64,000 nt of DNA from Phanerochaete sordida (lineage: Eukaryota > Basidiomycota > Agaricomycetes > Polyporales > Phanerochaetaceae). The stretch is from contig BPQB01000007.1 in NCBI GenBank assembly GCA_019973155.2, positions 62,001 to 126,000 on the forward strand, read 5' to 3'. The notes below the pieces were generated by a model. It saw only the letters and a list, made by a program, of their open reading frames with translations. It had not been told where the DNA came from and searched no databases. This document shows, one piece after another, positions 37,056-49,290 of this stretch. Made by a program: the position numbers and the translations under genes. Position 1 is the stretch's first letter. Every line of letters starts with the position of its first letter.

Positions 37056-37515
37056 CCGCCGCCCTCTGGCTATCGTGCCTCAATTGTCGGGGGCTGCACC
37101 CTGTACGTCCCTGTTCCGGGCCTCACCCTGTTTCCCTATTTCCCTGGACCCGCCCAGGCACACGAGCCCGGGAGACAATAAGGATGGCGCCCGCGCCCGC
37201 AACGTTCTCCCGGGGCGGATCGCAGCCGTGTCCCTGCCCGCTGCGCTGCCGCTACACTCATCTATCGATGCCGCCAGGTCATCGGCTTCCTCCTGGGTGC
37301 ACGGCGAGCATCTATCATTCCGCAACCAGCACTGTGGGAGGGGGCGTGCGTACGAGACAATAAGGAATATACCCGTTTTGCCTGCGCACCTGCACGCTGC
37401 GTGCACGTCAGTGATCCCGCCGGCCTGCTGGATGCGTCCTGCTCGTTGCGACAATGCATGGTCAGTATATAAGAGTGCCGTGCGCGCACAATGGTCTCGC
37501 GAGCTGCGTCAGACC
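37056..37515. other. Promoter region of small unknown gene A
   Basis: About 460 bp between ERI1 and the small gene. Apart from the TATA box at 37466-37473, I see nothing specific. Confidence 0.4.
37466..37473 (+). promoter_or_regulatory. TATA box of small gene A
   Basis: TATATAAG lies 50 bp upstream of the ATG at 37516. This tight spacing supports a short 5' leader and helps confirm the start. Confidence 0.5.
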
Positions 37516-38024
37516 ATGTCGCCAACCTGCACGATCCCGTACGAGGTCCTGTTCTGCGTCGTCAACGACACGCCGCACGCCGCCACATTCCAGACGCTGC
37601 GCGTGGACAGCGGCTTGCGTGCGGGCCCGACCGTGCTCTTGCACAGAGGGGAGGCCATATCGCTGGTGCTGACCGCAGGGCAGCCGTACAAATACGCTGT
37701 CCGACAGCATGGCCGCGAAGCGAACTTGTCGTGAGTCCTGAGCCTTAGCAGTGGCATTCTCGATAGCTGATGGCAATGCGGTGTAGGGTGAAGTTGTGGG
37801 ACGACGGTAGCTGCAGCGTCCGAGAAGCATTTACGCCATTGGCACGCTCGAGTCGTGGCTGCTTAGAAGAACGCAGCCATATATCGGACGGCGTGACCGT
37901 GGCGATAGCGGTGTTCAAGAAACACGCAAGTTTCCGACGAATGTGTGTAAGCTACCCAAGCTGCGCTATTCACAAAGTGAATAATGTTCTTGCAGATTGT
38001 GATCTCTCAACCGATGAGGCATGA
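37516..38024 (+). CDS. Small unknown protein A, paralogous to 44579-45065
   Basis: Not recognised. Exons 37516-37730 and 37787-38024 give about 150 aa. Visible core: YEVLFCVVNDTPHAATFQ, LRVDSGLRAGPTVLLHRGEA, ISLVLTAGQPYKYAV, then EANLS at the intron. The alternation of hydrophobic residues suggests a beta-sandwich. There is no signal peptide, membrane segment or catalytic motif. The paralogue shares YEVL, VNDT, TVLL, GE, LVL, AG and YA at the same spacing and an intron at the same phase-2 position after NLS/NVT. Downstream, SCSVREAF and SDGVTVAIAV align with NCTVSQLF and VNGITV. The C-terminus is unclear because a donor at 37948 could splice to a longer ending. Confidence 0.65.
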
Positions 38025-38137
38025 CCGAGAGGCAAAGTCACTATTACTTCTAGCGAGAACGCTGCGCTTGAATTTTGGCAGCACGACTGGAGAGAAGGGG
38101 TCAGATGATTTTGTACAGTATTCAGAGGCGGATGATC

Positions 38138-40426
38138 TTACGTGAAGATATTCCAAACGGCAGTCTGGTTGGAATAGAACGTATTGCCTGTCGCCGGTTG
38201 TCTGTGTGAGATAATCTCGATGGGATGGGACGGTACTGACCATCATTGGGAGATGCCTGTGTGGAGAAATATTAATAGCGTGCCCACAGCAGAACGGCAT
38301 GACGTACCCCGTGGTTAATCGCGTCAGCGTACTTGATGATTCTGTTACCGCCGTCTTCGGTCAGACCGAGTACGCCGAATTGCCAGGGCATGATGCTGAG
38401 AGTACACGAAGTGAGCTCGACGACCGCTTATAGAAACGGCGTATATTTACCCTCTGTGTAATGGAAGACAGGGCATGAGCACAATGACACTACAGCGCAA
38501 CGGGAAGAGCACGTACGCATGCTTAGTGTCCAGAGCGTGCTGGACCCAGCCTGGGTAGATCTGTGTCTTGTTGTCTAGGTAAAAAGCGCATGAGTATTTC
38601 TGGAATTGCTCAAGGTCCGGTATAAAGTCCTACCCAAGCCACCGAGGCCGAACTCCTCCAGAACAATGGGCTTGTTCGCCTTGTTGCCGGCTGGAGGCGC
38701 GAGTCTTCAGCTTAGTTACGAAAGAGGCAGGCAAAGAAATACCGTTGATATGATCGTCGATCCATTCCAGGCCCCAGTTCGCAATGGAGAAGTTGCTTCC
38801 TGGGAAATCCTGCCGCAAAGCGGAGGATTAGTCCAGTCGAACGTAAACCTCAATTATTGATGATGTAGACTCACGAGCTCGGTATACCTGGGACGGATCT
38901 CAGCTATTGAGTTACGTCGCGGACAGATAGCACGTACCACGACTGGGGATACATATGCTGCCATCGGAACGATGTGTCAGAACCCATCACAAGCATTCAT
39001 AGAGCTCGCTCACATAGGTGGCGAAGTCGATATTTGGCAGGGCCAAATTACCGTCGAAATCCTCTCCCGCTACCATCTGAATGAGCATAGTTCGAGTGTA
39101 GGAGGCATGACAACGTTACCTTGTCCATTCCAGTTGTAGTCGCTAACAAGCTGCCCATCGAACCAGCTGCAAAGCATTGTCAGCGTCGCTCGCTAATCAG
39201 AGCTGAAGCCTACTATGTGCGCGGGTTGGTCCAGAAGAAGTGTCCTTCGCCACCAGTCGTAATTAGGTGGTGCGGATCGCTGCGAGAGCAATTAACATCG
39301 GCCAATCATTCGAGATGACCCTTGCTTACAGGCTGCGGACGAAGTCCGACTGCTCCTTGTACCACTTGAGCAGAGACTGTGCTCCACTGGCCGGTGTGCA
39401 AGACGGTCCAGAAGGGAACGTATCACTCGAGCACCGCGCCTCGTTCAGCATCTCCCACGCGAAAATATTGGGGGAGTTTTTGTAGCGTTCGACAATGGTG
39501 CGTACATACGACTCTGTGGGAAGCGATAAGCCGATGTAAGAGAGCTTGCAATTACGACGTACGGTAGGCGGCGACTATTTTGGGATTCGTGAAGAAAACG
39601 TCGTGCGTAGTGCTCTCTGGGGTCATCCATTGGATGAAGAGATCCGAGCCCTGACGGTGATTGTCAACTTCAAGGGCGCGCAATTCAGGAGTATCATACT
39701 CACCCCGTAACCGACCCTGATCACTGTCAGTTAATCACACTGGGGAAATATTTGCCACGTACCAGTTGTTGGAGAATGCCAGGATGACCTTGATGCCGTA
39801 CTTTCCCGCCGTTTCGATGACGTTGTCGAGACGTTCGAGACCTTGCGAGCCAGCGTTGAGGGAGAACGAGCTGCTGTTCCACACCTGAAGATGAAGTTGG
39901 TGAGTATTTCCTACCATCTGCCAGATAGCGTCATGCAGGCCAACCTGGTAGTAGGTGAGCCCGGATTCTTTCGCGCCCGCGAGCTCAGAGCCATTGATGG
40001 CATTAAATCCCTGCATATCTTGTGAGTTAAGCAGAAGACGTCGCATGGAGAGCATACCCAAGTGCGTAAGACCTTGACCCCTGCGTCGCTCATAGTCTTG
40101 AAGGTGTGTTCGACGTCATTCTGCGTCACAAGGAGGGGCAGCCACTGGGTTGCATGATTTTGAACGTTGTGAGTTCAGTGAGTTTAAAAATGAGCGAGCT
40201 ATCATACGTAAGAGTTAGCGCCAACAAACGCCTGAAAGCAAGTAAGCAGAGCAGGTTGAAAATGGTTATACGGGCTACGTACGAAAGGCTTGCCATCGAG
40301 TTCGAACTGTGTCCCTTTCGTGGTGACAAAGCCAGGAGGAACGCTTCGCTTCACGGTCGGGCTGTTAGCGGCACCCGACGCGACAGCAGTGAAAGCCAAA
40401 GCAGACAAGAGCGTCGAGAACAGCAT
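38138..40426 (-). CDS. GH5 mannan endo-1,4-beta-mannosidase, secreted
   Basis: A GH5 (subfamily 7-like) endo-mannanase that hydrolyses mannan/glucomannan outside the cell. The signal peptide is MLFSTLLSALAFTAVASG; no N-terminal CBM1 is seen. Blocks in order: GFVTTKGTQFELDGKPF, FVGANSYW, MSDAGVKVLRTW, AGKYGIKVILAFSNNW, FAWEMLNEARCSS (acid/base Glu), GWFDGQLVSDYNWNGQ-type sequence, and KPIVLEEFGLGG (nucleophile Glu). The last segments are IMPWQFGVLGLTEDGGN, IIKYADAINHG and NTFYSNQTAVWNIFT, ending at 38138. There are at least a dozen introns of about 50 bp, unusually many. Divergent from IPI1. Probably carbon-regulated; a TATA-like element lies 36 bp upstream of the ATG. Confidence 0.9.
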
Positions 40427-40461
40427 CGTCGCGGACGTCTCTACATGTCGAGTGTAAGCCC

Positions 40462-40469
40462 TTCATATA
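40462..40469 (-). promoter_or_regulatory. TATA-like element of the mannanase gene
   Basis: The minus strand reads GTATATGAAG about 36-43 bp upstream of the ATG at 40426. It is a plausible core promoter, but weak as a TATA match. Confidence 0.3.
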
Positions 40470-40950
40470 CTTTTGATCGCCATGGTGCTGGTGGTCAGCG
40501 TTGCCCGGGGGAACATCGGGGATGGTCAGCTGGACTTGTCTTCAATACGCCGAAGTGTAGCAGAGCGGCCCAGCGGCGAGAAGCGCATCTTCCGCCCCCT
40601 TGCGAGCATGTCACATTACCGTTGCTCGGCGTGGCATCCAATGGCCTCGCTCCGACCGGGTCGTAGTGCGTTAGGCAACGCAGTCAGCTGCTCTAAAGTC
40701 CCTGATGCACCTCCAAATCAGTTAATTATCCCTAAAGGTAGTATTTATCCAAGTCGCAGCGACGACGGACACGGTGACGAGCTCGTGTACTCCCTGACAT
40801 GGGCTGGATGAGAATGAACTTGGAGAACTTCCGCAATTGGACGGCGGATCAGGGACTACACAGCGCCTATTCTCCACGTGGCGCACGCAATCTTGCAATT
40901 AACGACTTTGCTCGGGCAGAGCGGCTTGCATCCATCGGACGCAGCTCACG

Positions 40951-43904
40951 ATGCCCAAAAACACGAAGAAAAAGAAGGACAAGGCGGCAGACTTTTCGGT
41001 GCGTTACTTGCCTGATTCACGCAGAATACTCCTAACGAGCATCTCTAGAAAGCGAAACTCAAACTTGGGAAGGGCAAACAGACACCGACCAATGCCGTAG
41101 ACACTTCTTTCAAGGCGCGATGTATGCACTGTGATTCAATCTGAGGCTACCCAGTCTGACGTACTGCTTAGCTATTGCGTTGCCATCTCAGACCATCGCG
41201 CATAACGTCGAACGCGGTGTCCCGACCACGAAACGCAAGCTAACCTTGGACGACCTCGTCTCGCACCTCAAGCATTACAGCGCCGGTGTTAGGAAGGGTG
41301 TGTGGCGAAACCTGCCCTTGCGACAGGAGATTTGCTGACCTCCGCGTTTAGATGCTATCATTGGCCTTCGTGAACTCTTCGAAAACCACCCAGACGTCAT
41401 CGTCTCGTCCCTTTCGACGACCTTGAGCAGTTGTGCGAGAATTATCGGCGACGAGGTGAGTACCCTAGCACTCACGCACTCGCATACCACTCAACTTGAT
41501 CTGGTAGGATGCAAGCGTTCGCAAGATGCTTCTGTCTTTCCTTGGGTGGTTGCTCCCCAGAGTACCCCATGTAAGTCCCTTGAACTCCCTCGACAGGCTC
41601 TGCTGTTTAACCTCGGGTCGGGCACTCGTTTCAGGACGTCTTGGTACCCCATACATCTATCCTCCTACTCTTCACGACATCTGCACAAACCCACATTTTC
41701 CCAGAAATCCGGATCGACGCGACGAGATTCTTGGATCTGTTCCTGGAAATATTCCCCGAAGTCGTCGTTGAAGGCTGGGTCGACGGGCACGCTGGTCATG
41801 GAAGGCGGGTTTTGGAAGGATACCTCGGCGTTCTCAGCGCTGGAACTGCCTACGGTGAAGGTGGTGGTAAGTGTTCTTCCGTTCTCATGCAGAACGACAG
41901 TATCCTGACACCACACAGACACAGGGCCCGTGCAAGCCACCTCGACAGCGAGCGTGGTTCTATCACCAGCGGTGAGCCACCTTCATATGATACCGGAAGA
42001 CGCGCGAGCTGATCCAAAATTGTAGTCCAAGCTGGTCATCCTGAGCTCTCTTGCTAACTTCTTATCTCGAGCCATGTCCTCAAAAGACCCGATGAGGTTT
42101 GCGACCAACGCAGAAGATGTGTCCGCTCAGCTTCGCCCCACATCGACATGGTATATGACGTCTGCATTCGCGTCTGTCTCTGCTTTTGAGGCCTTCGACG
42201 CGTCCATTCAGCCTCGTGCCTTCCTGGGTGCTACTGCCTCGCGAAAGTGGCGCGAAGAAGCGGATGACATGTATGGCGAAGACTTCCCTGGGCATTTCGC
42301 GTTTGCCGCCAATGTGCACGAGGAAAGCTGGTCGCTGAGCTCTTTGTCGCACCTGGAAGCAGTACTAGTCAGTGCCCAAAGCGATGATGCTGGGACTAGC
42401 TCTGGTCTCAAGGCGGAGTCGGCATATGTGTCTGTAAGTTGGTCTCTCTCTCTCGTTATACTCTAGGTGCGCTAACACGTGATTAGCACCTTGCGCGAAC
42501 ATTGCTCCCAACGCTTGTGGCTACATTCCTCGACTGTGCTCCTACAGTATTCGCCCCAGGGACTCCGCCCTCGGAAACTGAGCTGCAGACAGTCCTCGCG
42601 GTTGCCCGACTCGCTCGCTGTCTGTACGGGGAAATGACTTTGGACAATAATGACGTGAGTAATCTAGCTCTCTATCGGGACCTTTTGCTCACTCTGTGTA
42701 CGCAGAAATCCCGAAGCACGCCCTACGATGACCTAAGTTCCCTTCTTGGTCACATGGCGCCCTACTTCCCATTCACGGTCCACTTGTCTCCGACGGCAAG
42801 ACGCGATCTTAAGGTAAATCTCACCATCACGTATGCCTCGCGATATAGCGGCTAACGTGATCTATCACATAGAACGAGCAGGCTCTGCAAGATATCAACT
42901 TAATTTTCTGCGAGCTGACGTCTATGTTGATGCTCAAGACATCCAAAGAAGCGCAAGGTGCCTCTGGAACGCGTCATTCAGCCAAGGACGCCACGCATAG
43001 CAAACAAGCTTCGCGGGTGTTGGAAAGCCTTTCTCAGCGAGTTAGCGACTATACGGTTCAGCTTCTTCGTGGCGAATCACCGGGTAGGCCTGATGGGCAA
43101 TCCCTCGGCCCAAAGCCTATCACACCGGCGACATACATGTCTCTCTTGCCTACGATTTGGGCTTTGGTCAACAGTCCAGGAGGCGATTTTGCGGAACACG
43201 TCGCTGAAGCATGCATAGCTCACGGGACAAGGGCTGGTTCGATGTCAGCCGTCAAACGGCATACAATTGACTTCATTGGAAGGTTGATATTGGTGAGTGC
43301 GTGGAGTCAACTGCACGAATCTGGTCTCATTTGCTCGCCAGCTGGAGACTGCTTCTGAGTATCGCGGGTTCTTCCATCCCATGCGACATCATACTCTGGT
43401 GCAAAACCTCCGAGAATGGCTGCTGCACCTGCCGAAAACGCTTTGGGAGCTCGGGTCGTCTAATACGTCGGCTTCGGAGGTACGTGCAATGGACTCATCC
43501 GACGCGATCATATTTATATGCCGACTTTTTAGACCATATTGCGAACCGTCCTTCGATTACATCAACAACGAGCGCAGCTTGCGGACTCAGAGGTGTGCAT
43601 CTTCCATACCGCGGAGCTCTGCGTGACTTGTAGCGATTCGCTGACCACACGGAATCAGGTCATGTCCCAAATTCGAGCCCGTCTGGTGCCCTACTTCAGG
43701 ATCTCCCACCCTGCTCGTGGGGAGATCGCCGGACCATTTACGAAGCTGCCCTCTTCTCCGATTAGGACGCTGGTGCTAGACGTGGCTGCTTCTCTGGGCG
43801 CGTCAGGTGAGGAAGACGCGCTGGACGGCGCGGTGCTTGGGGTAGTAGATGAGCAGGAGCAGCAGTACTGGGTCTCTGTTAGGCGGGCTCTGCAAAGTTC
43901 GTGA
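40951..43904 (+). CDS. IPI1: Pre-rRNA-processing protein IPI1 (TEX10-like)
   Basis: IPI1 is the ARM-repeat subunit of the Rix1 complex, which removes ITS2 and helps remodel pre-60S particles in the nucleus. The N-terminus is MPKNTKKKKDKAADFS, then KAKLKLGKGKQTPTNAVDTS and FKARSIALPSQTI, the family hallmark. Then LTLDDLVSHLKHYSAGVRK, DAIIGLRELFENHPDVIVSS, DASVRKMLLSFLGWLLPRV and IRIDATRFLDLFLEIFPEVV follow as ARM-like helices. The remainder is helical and weakly conserved, with LARTLLPTLVATFLDCAPTV and TPATYMSLLPTIWALVNSPG. About a dozen short introns. The last exon ends YWVSVRRALQSS. The start is 524 bp divergent from the mannanase. Confidence 0.9.
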
Positions 43905-44578
43905 CCAATCGCTATACGACGCTGTCGAGCATTGTACTGGTGCTATTGTGTTGGCCAGGACGCCCGAGCGCGGGGACGCAACATGGTTGGTTGCCGGATT
44001 GGGGAGGGACACCGGAACTGGGCGGCCCTGTGGAAATGAACAAGCTTGTTGCGAGCCTCGGTTGGAATCTTGTTCCCGGACGAGCAGGACGAGCTGAAGG
44101 CCTGCCTCGCTGCTCGCGCATGTTGGGTTCGTCTGCCGCAGGTTCACACTCCTTTGCGTCTTCCGTTCCGCACTCTCCCGCCTGGCGCCTCCCGGCATCG
44201 TTGAGCGCACCAGCACAATAAGCTTGCGTCCCGCCCAGCCCTGGCAACCAACCAACAGGCCAGGAAAGCCGCCCTTTCCTGAACACCCACGGAGGATAAT
44301 AGGCGGGCGCATTGCCCCGACAGGCTGTGTCCAGACTGCGGGCATCACCAACAACGCCACGGACAGCGCGAGCGCGAAGGCAGCATCTCCAGCCTCATTG
44401 TCCGTTCTCTCTCGACGTCAAAAAGAAGCTATATCCCGTGGAAGCTCGAAGCTGCCGCGGCCTCCTCTCCCTCTAGCACGCTCTCTTCTCCCACTCTCTC
44501 TACCGCCCCTATACCGACTGCCTCTGTCGAGCCTCTCCCTCAGTCTACTGGCGCACAGACTGCTCCTCACCCTCCGCC
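43905..44578. other. Promoter region of small unknown gene B
   Basis: About 670 bp. Open frames run through it on both strands, but they show no recognisable domain. A CT-rich stretch (about 44460-44560) just before the ATG at 44579 is typical of basidiomycete core promoters. Confidence 0.4.
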
Positions 44579-45065
44579 ATGCCAGCCCGCACAGAGGACT
44601 ATGAGGTGCTACTCTACTTTGTCAACGACACACACGACTGCGCGACGGTCCAGTTGCTGCGCGATTACGGGCGCAACACCGGCACCACAGTCCTCCTACG
44701 ACCGGGGGAGAGCGTGACATTAGTGCTCGACGCAGGTAAGCCTCTATCCCGTCCCGCCCTCAACGCTTGCGCGTCCTGACCTGGCGATCACAGGATCGGT
44801 GTACCAATACGCGCTGAAAACGCGTTCCAAAGTGGTGAATGTGACGTGAGTCTTGTGCCGCATCGCATGCAGCCCCGCCATGCCGAGACATATCTGCAGC
44901 GCAAGATCATACAGGGACGTGAACTGCACCGTATCGCAATTGTTTCCCGGCGGCATGCCCTCCGCGGCTGCGCCTGCAGGGCCATGGCGGCCCGTGAACG
45001 GCATCACCGTGGACCGATTGTGGCGAGACATGCGGTTCTGCCTTTGGAACGATTACGACACATAA
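44579..45065 (+). CDS. Small unknown protein B, paralogous to 37516-38024
   Basis: Not recognised. Exons 44579-44735, 44794-44845 and 44900-45065 give 124 aa with all junctions in frame. Core: EDYEVLLYFVNDTHDCATVQ, LLRDYGRNTGTTVLLRPGES, VTLVLDAG, then SVYQYALKTRSKVVNVT. After the second intron come DVNCTVSQLFPGG and NGITVDRLWRDMRFCLWN, ending in DYDT. It shares the core spacing and the phase-2 intron after NVT with paralogue A, but has one extra intron after LDAG. There is no signal peptide or transmembrane helix. The beta-strand-like pattern suggests a small globular fold; no function can be assigned. Confidence 0.7.
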
Positions 45066-45990
45066 CAGAGGCACAGAGGTGAGCGGACTGCCCCCTTGAC
45101 CTGTGCGACCGCGCTCACGCGTCTCGCGCCTCGCCTGCAGCGTCCGACGCTCTATCGCCCCCAAACATCCGCTCGCCCTGGCCTGCTGGTCGCCGTCATG
45201 CGGGCGGTCTGGACGCGCCCATCGACACGCCTTGTGATATGCTTTCGCAGGGGGCTGGGAAGGCTGAGCAGATACAAAACGCCGGCCCCAGGGTCGGAGA
45301 CCTCGGGCTCTGAGTTTGTCTGCAGCCTTACATACCCCACCATGCAACACGCCTCGTAACATTATTTCTTGCCCATACCCTATATCACGATACCATACCA
45401 GCCGTCTACTTCATGTGGCGCGCAACACGCTGTCGCAGCATGTATCGCACTGTGTTCTAACATTATTACCGCATTTATATCACGTCGATCCTTGCAACGT
45501 GTTGCGCACGAGGCTGAACGCTTCGCGCCGTGCTGCACCAGGGTGAGGTAAGTCGCGTTTCTCGTCTTGACATGAATCGGTCGTCTGATGCCCTTTAGAC
45601 TTCCACAGGCAACTCGCTGCTGTCTTCGTTCGACAGCGGCCGCAGTTGTGTCAATCTGCAGCACTCGCGTCATGACACCGGTGCCGCACACATTGCATGC
45701 GAGGGTGGGCCATGGCCCCGCCGCAACCTATGACCTGGCCACATCGATGAAAGTGGCCGTTTTTTCTCACCATCTGCGGACGAAGCACACAGAGGTCGTA
45801 ATGGCACAAGCGCGCCAGGCACCCGTGCCAATGCGACGAAGCGAGCTGGGAGGTGCGCTCGGCGAAACGGCGTGAGAGTCGTCCAGTGAGCAACTGCTAT
45901 TCTGCTCCTATGCATGCCCACACCCTCGTGATTGCGCGTGGTATAATAGGCACACCACGGCATCTCCAGCCCCTCCACACCGCCGGATGG
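45066..45990. other. Convergent 3' intergenic region
   Basis: About 925 bp between the convergent ends of small gene B and the DUF4430-like gene. Only short frames are present. I see no gene, RNA or repeat. Confidence 0.4.
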
Positions 45991-46759
45991 TCAAATGACA
46001 AGGATCGTCAGTGCGTTCGACCTAATTGTGCCCTCCTTCTCTGCCTTCAACGACTTCAGCCCTGGCGTGCCGAATGTCACTGTGACGACCCCGTTTGCGC
46101 CTGTGGGTGGGAACCCCTCCCCGACACTCGCCCCACTAATCGCGTTCCCCGTCAACCCGTCCTTCACGCTGAGCTCGATCGGCACGCCTTGAATTGCTGT
46201 CTCTGGGCCTTGCAGGAAGAGAAACGCGGCTGCATTGAAGGCATCGAAGGCCCACAGGACGTGCGTTTTCGCGGACACTTGTTCTTCACACCCACCGACG
46301 GGGGTGAAGACGAAGTCGGCGAGGATGCCCCAGAACTGGGTCGCTGTCTCCGGGCTATTGCCTATGCTGGTGATGAAGAAATCGTCGAACTTGGGGTCGA
46401 ACGTCCTGCAAGTTCGGCGCCGGCCAGTTCGTCAGAATGCACTTGCTATAGACCACGGAGACTGACCCGTCAAACGCAAAATGCTTCAGTTTCGCGGCGT
46501 CTGCAAGTGCGCTAGTCGCGGTCGGACCGGGCGTCGGGTGCGCCCCAAGGTTTGTGCCGTCGCAGTGGTGATTACCTCCGGACGGCGTCGTAACGTTGTG
46601 TCCCCTCGTGAAGATCGGGCCTTCGAAGATCGTGCCGTCCTTGCCTTCGATGCGGAGCGGGACGAATGTGCCTATGTTACTGTCTGTGCTTCTTGGTGCG
46701 GGCGATGCATGCGCAGACAGCCACAGAAGCGGCAGCGCGAAGATAGCGAGGCGGACCAT
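45991..46759 (-). CDS. Secreted DUF4430-like protein
   Basis: A secreted protein of a basidiomycete family resembling DUF4430 (transcobalamin C-terminal-like). Two exons meet at DG and TFDPKF. The signal peptide is MVRLAIFALPLLWLSAHA. Conserved blocks: VPLRIEGKDGTIFEGPIFTR, GHNVTTPSGGNHHCDGTN, PTPGPTATSALADAA, KFDDFFITSIGNSPETATQF, WGILADFVFTPVGGCEEQV and KTHVLWAFDAFN. The last 70 residues (GVPIELSVKDGLTGNAISGA, then LKSLKAEKEGTIRSN) look like a bacterial-type Ig-like domain. Two Cys (in HHCDG and GGCEE) probably form a disulphide. Substrate unknown. A TATA box lies about 45 bp upstream. Confidence 0.75.
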
Positions 46760-47720
46760 TGTACGGGCGGTACGTGCTGCTTCACGAGAAAGATGGGAAC
46801 TTATACTGAACGCGACTGGGCGGGTGTGCCTGACCAGAAGGTACGCTGTCAATCCCTGCCTGGCGGAATGCCAAAGTGGCATTTCTCTGTGCTGCAGTGT
46901 ATTGCCCTATTACCGGGTCCTCATCAGCCGAGTTCCCAGGATTCTCAAGGATGTCACCAGCTCGTGCTTGGATCATCGATGATTCTCTCCATCAGGCATC
47001 CTGCACACTGCGCAATGTACAGCGAGCGTCAGCCACGCAATGCATTGTTGCAGAAAATAACGCAAGGTAGATCCACACCAGCAAGTGTTGGCTTCGCCAG
47101 ACGGCGGAGAATGAGTGGGCGGCATGTGCCAGTGCCACCATTGTTGGAGTCGTAGCAGTCGATATTTGTATTTCTATATATGATGAATATGAGCTCGAGG
47201 ACGGTAGGTCATGGTCGAGAATAAGTGTGAACTACGAAGAAGCAATCGCAGATGAGAAATTCGAACGAGGGTCCATGAGCGATCACGTGAGACGACACGT
47301 CGGCAACGCGGTGCGGCCGCCGGCGATCCGGATTGTGATGTCATCATCCGCCAGCGAACGACCCTACCGGCACCCACAGCTCATCCTTCACAACCATTGT
47401 GGCCTTTGCTTTCCGCGGGCTTATGCATGTCACTCCTGAGTACTTGAGTTCGTATTAGGGTGCGGTGGATATCCAGCCTGAGACGCAGTGGATTTTGACA
47501 TCATGGGTGGTGCTCTATGTTGTCAGCAACCGGAGACCACAGGGCACCACCATGTCGTCCATAAATTCCTCGTCGCGTTTCAGGTCTAGGGCACACACGC
47601 GCACTTCACCTCACCACCACAATGCAACGCCTCCAGCAAGTAGTATCGAATGCTGCCCAAAATGTGCGTCCTCTCCTGCCAGTGGAAGCAGGAATCGATG
47701 CTCATACGTGATCTTAGGCT
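46760..47720. other. Divergent intergenic region
   Basis: About 960 bp between the divergent DUF4430-like and dehydrogenase genes. It holds both promoters, including the TATA box at 46800-46805 for the former. No gene is recognised. Confidence 0.4.
46800..46805 (-). promoter_or_regulatory. TATA box of DUF4430-like gene
   Basis: The minus strand reads AGTATAAGTTC, about 41-46 bp upstream of the ATG at 46759. The spacing is suitable for a core promoter with a short leader. Confidence 0.4.
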
Positions 47721-49290
47721 ATGGGTACTGTACCCACCGTGGTCCAGCCCGAGTACAAGGGTCGGGGGGACGGCAGCACCATGAAGGCCCTCGCCTGGTT
47801 TGGTCCCCAGGACGTTCGCGTCATCGACGCCCCTGTCCCTGATATCACCGAGCCCGACGACGTGATCGTCAAGGTCACCGGTACGACGGTCTGTGGCTCA
47901 GACTTACACCTCTACCATGGCGAGGTTGCAACCCTGCAAAAGGGCGATATCTTGGGCCACGAGGTACGCTTTCGGCTGTCCCTCGAGTAGCTGGACCTCA
48001 GCTCCGCATAGTTCATGGGCGTCGTCGAGAAGATTGGCCCAAATGTGACGACAGTCCAACCCGGCCAGCGAGTCGTTGCTTCCTTCATGATTGCCTGCGG
48101 GCAATGCGGGTACTGCAAGCAGAAGCTTTCGTCCTTCTGTGATAGGACCAATCCATCTACGTGAGTTAGTAGTCACCGAGATTCCCGGGAGACGGCTGAA
48201 CTTAGTCGGACAGCTTGATGAACGCCATGTACGGCCACCGTATCGCTGGCATCTTCGGCTACTCTCACCTTACTGGTGGTTTTGCTGGAGGCCAGGCGGA
48301 GTACGTCCGCGTACCCAAGGGTGCCGTTAACCTTCTGCCAGTCCCCGACGGTGTCCCCGATGAAAAAGTCATCTACCTGTCCGATGTCGTTGGCACCAGT
48401 TTCCACAACGTCGTCGACACTGGTGTGCAGGAGGGTGACGTCGTCGCGGTCTGGGTAAGTGCACGACCATCCCTGAGATTTCATCTGCTCTTACCCAGTG
48501 TCTGCTAGGGCCTTGGACCTATCGGCCAGTGCGTAGTCAAATGGGCGCAGATCTTCGGAGCCAAGAGGGTTATTGGCATCGACAATGTGCCTTACCGACT
48601 TAACTTCGCTGCGGAAAAGTCTGGCATTGAAACCATCAACTTTAGCGAGCATACGGACGTCGTCAAACGCCTGCAGGAGCTTGTACCTGGAGGAATTGAC
48701 GTTGGCTTGCACTGCGGTAGGTTTTCCTTCGGTCCACTACTATGAACGTGGACCTGCAGCACTGACACGTTCGACGCACCAGCCACCTTCCGCGAACCGA
48801 AGACGATGTTGCACAAGATCGAGAAGGCACTCATGCTGGAGCAGGATGTCCCGGAGATTCTGAACGAGGCCGTCATGGCCGTGAAGAAGGGCGGCCGTGT
48901 CGGCATCATCTCAGACTACATCGGCTACGCCAACCATGTCAACATTGGCGCAATCATGGAGAAGGGTGTGCGCGTCATTGGCAACGGGCAGGCCCCGATC
49001 CAGAAGTACTGGGACACGATCCTGAACGAGTACATCATCCCAGGCAAATTCGACCCTACCTTGTGCGTGCCCTCTGCTTCCGCGCATCCTATCCCTGATG
49101 CTGACGCACATGCAGCATGATCACGCATCGCGTGCCCATCGAAGACACGGCGAAGCTCTACAAGGTCTTCGACGCGCGCCGTGCTGGACTTCTCAAGACC
49201 TTTGTCGAGACCAGGTTCTCGAACCCGCCGGCCGAAGGCTGTCCGAGCCTCACTCGTGTCGACGAGTGGGCGGAGGACACGAAGGCCTGA
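47721..49290 (+). CDS. Zinc-dependent alcohol/formaldehyde dehydrogenase (MDR)
   Basis: A medium-chain dehydrogenase of the glutathione-independent formaldehyde dehydrogenase-like branch. Blocks: [37 protein letters not shown] (catalytic Zn Cys), [19 protein letters not shown] (GHE), [18 protein letters not shown] (structural Zn Cys set), [13 protein letters not shown], and the Rossmann motif [14 protein letters not shown] with NAD acidic residue in GIDNV. The C-terminus reads [20 protein letters not shown], then WAEDTKA. Five or more short introns. The substrate cannot be read from sequence; formaldehyde, S-hydroxymethyl adducts or an alcohol are all possible. Confidence 0.92.
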
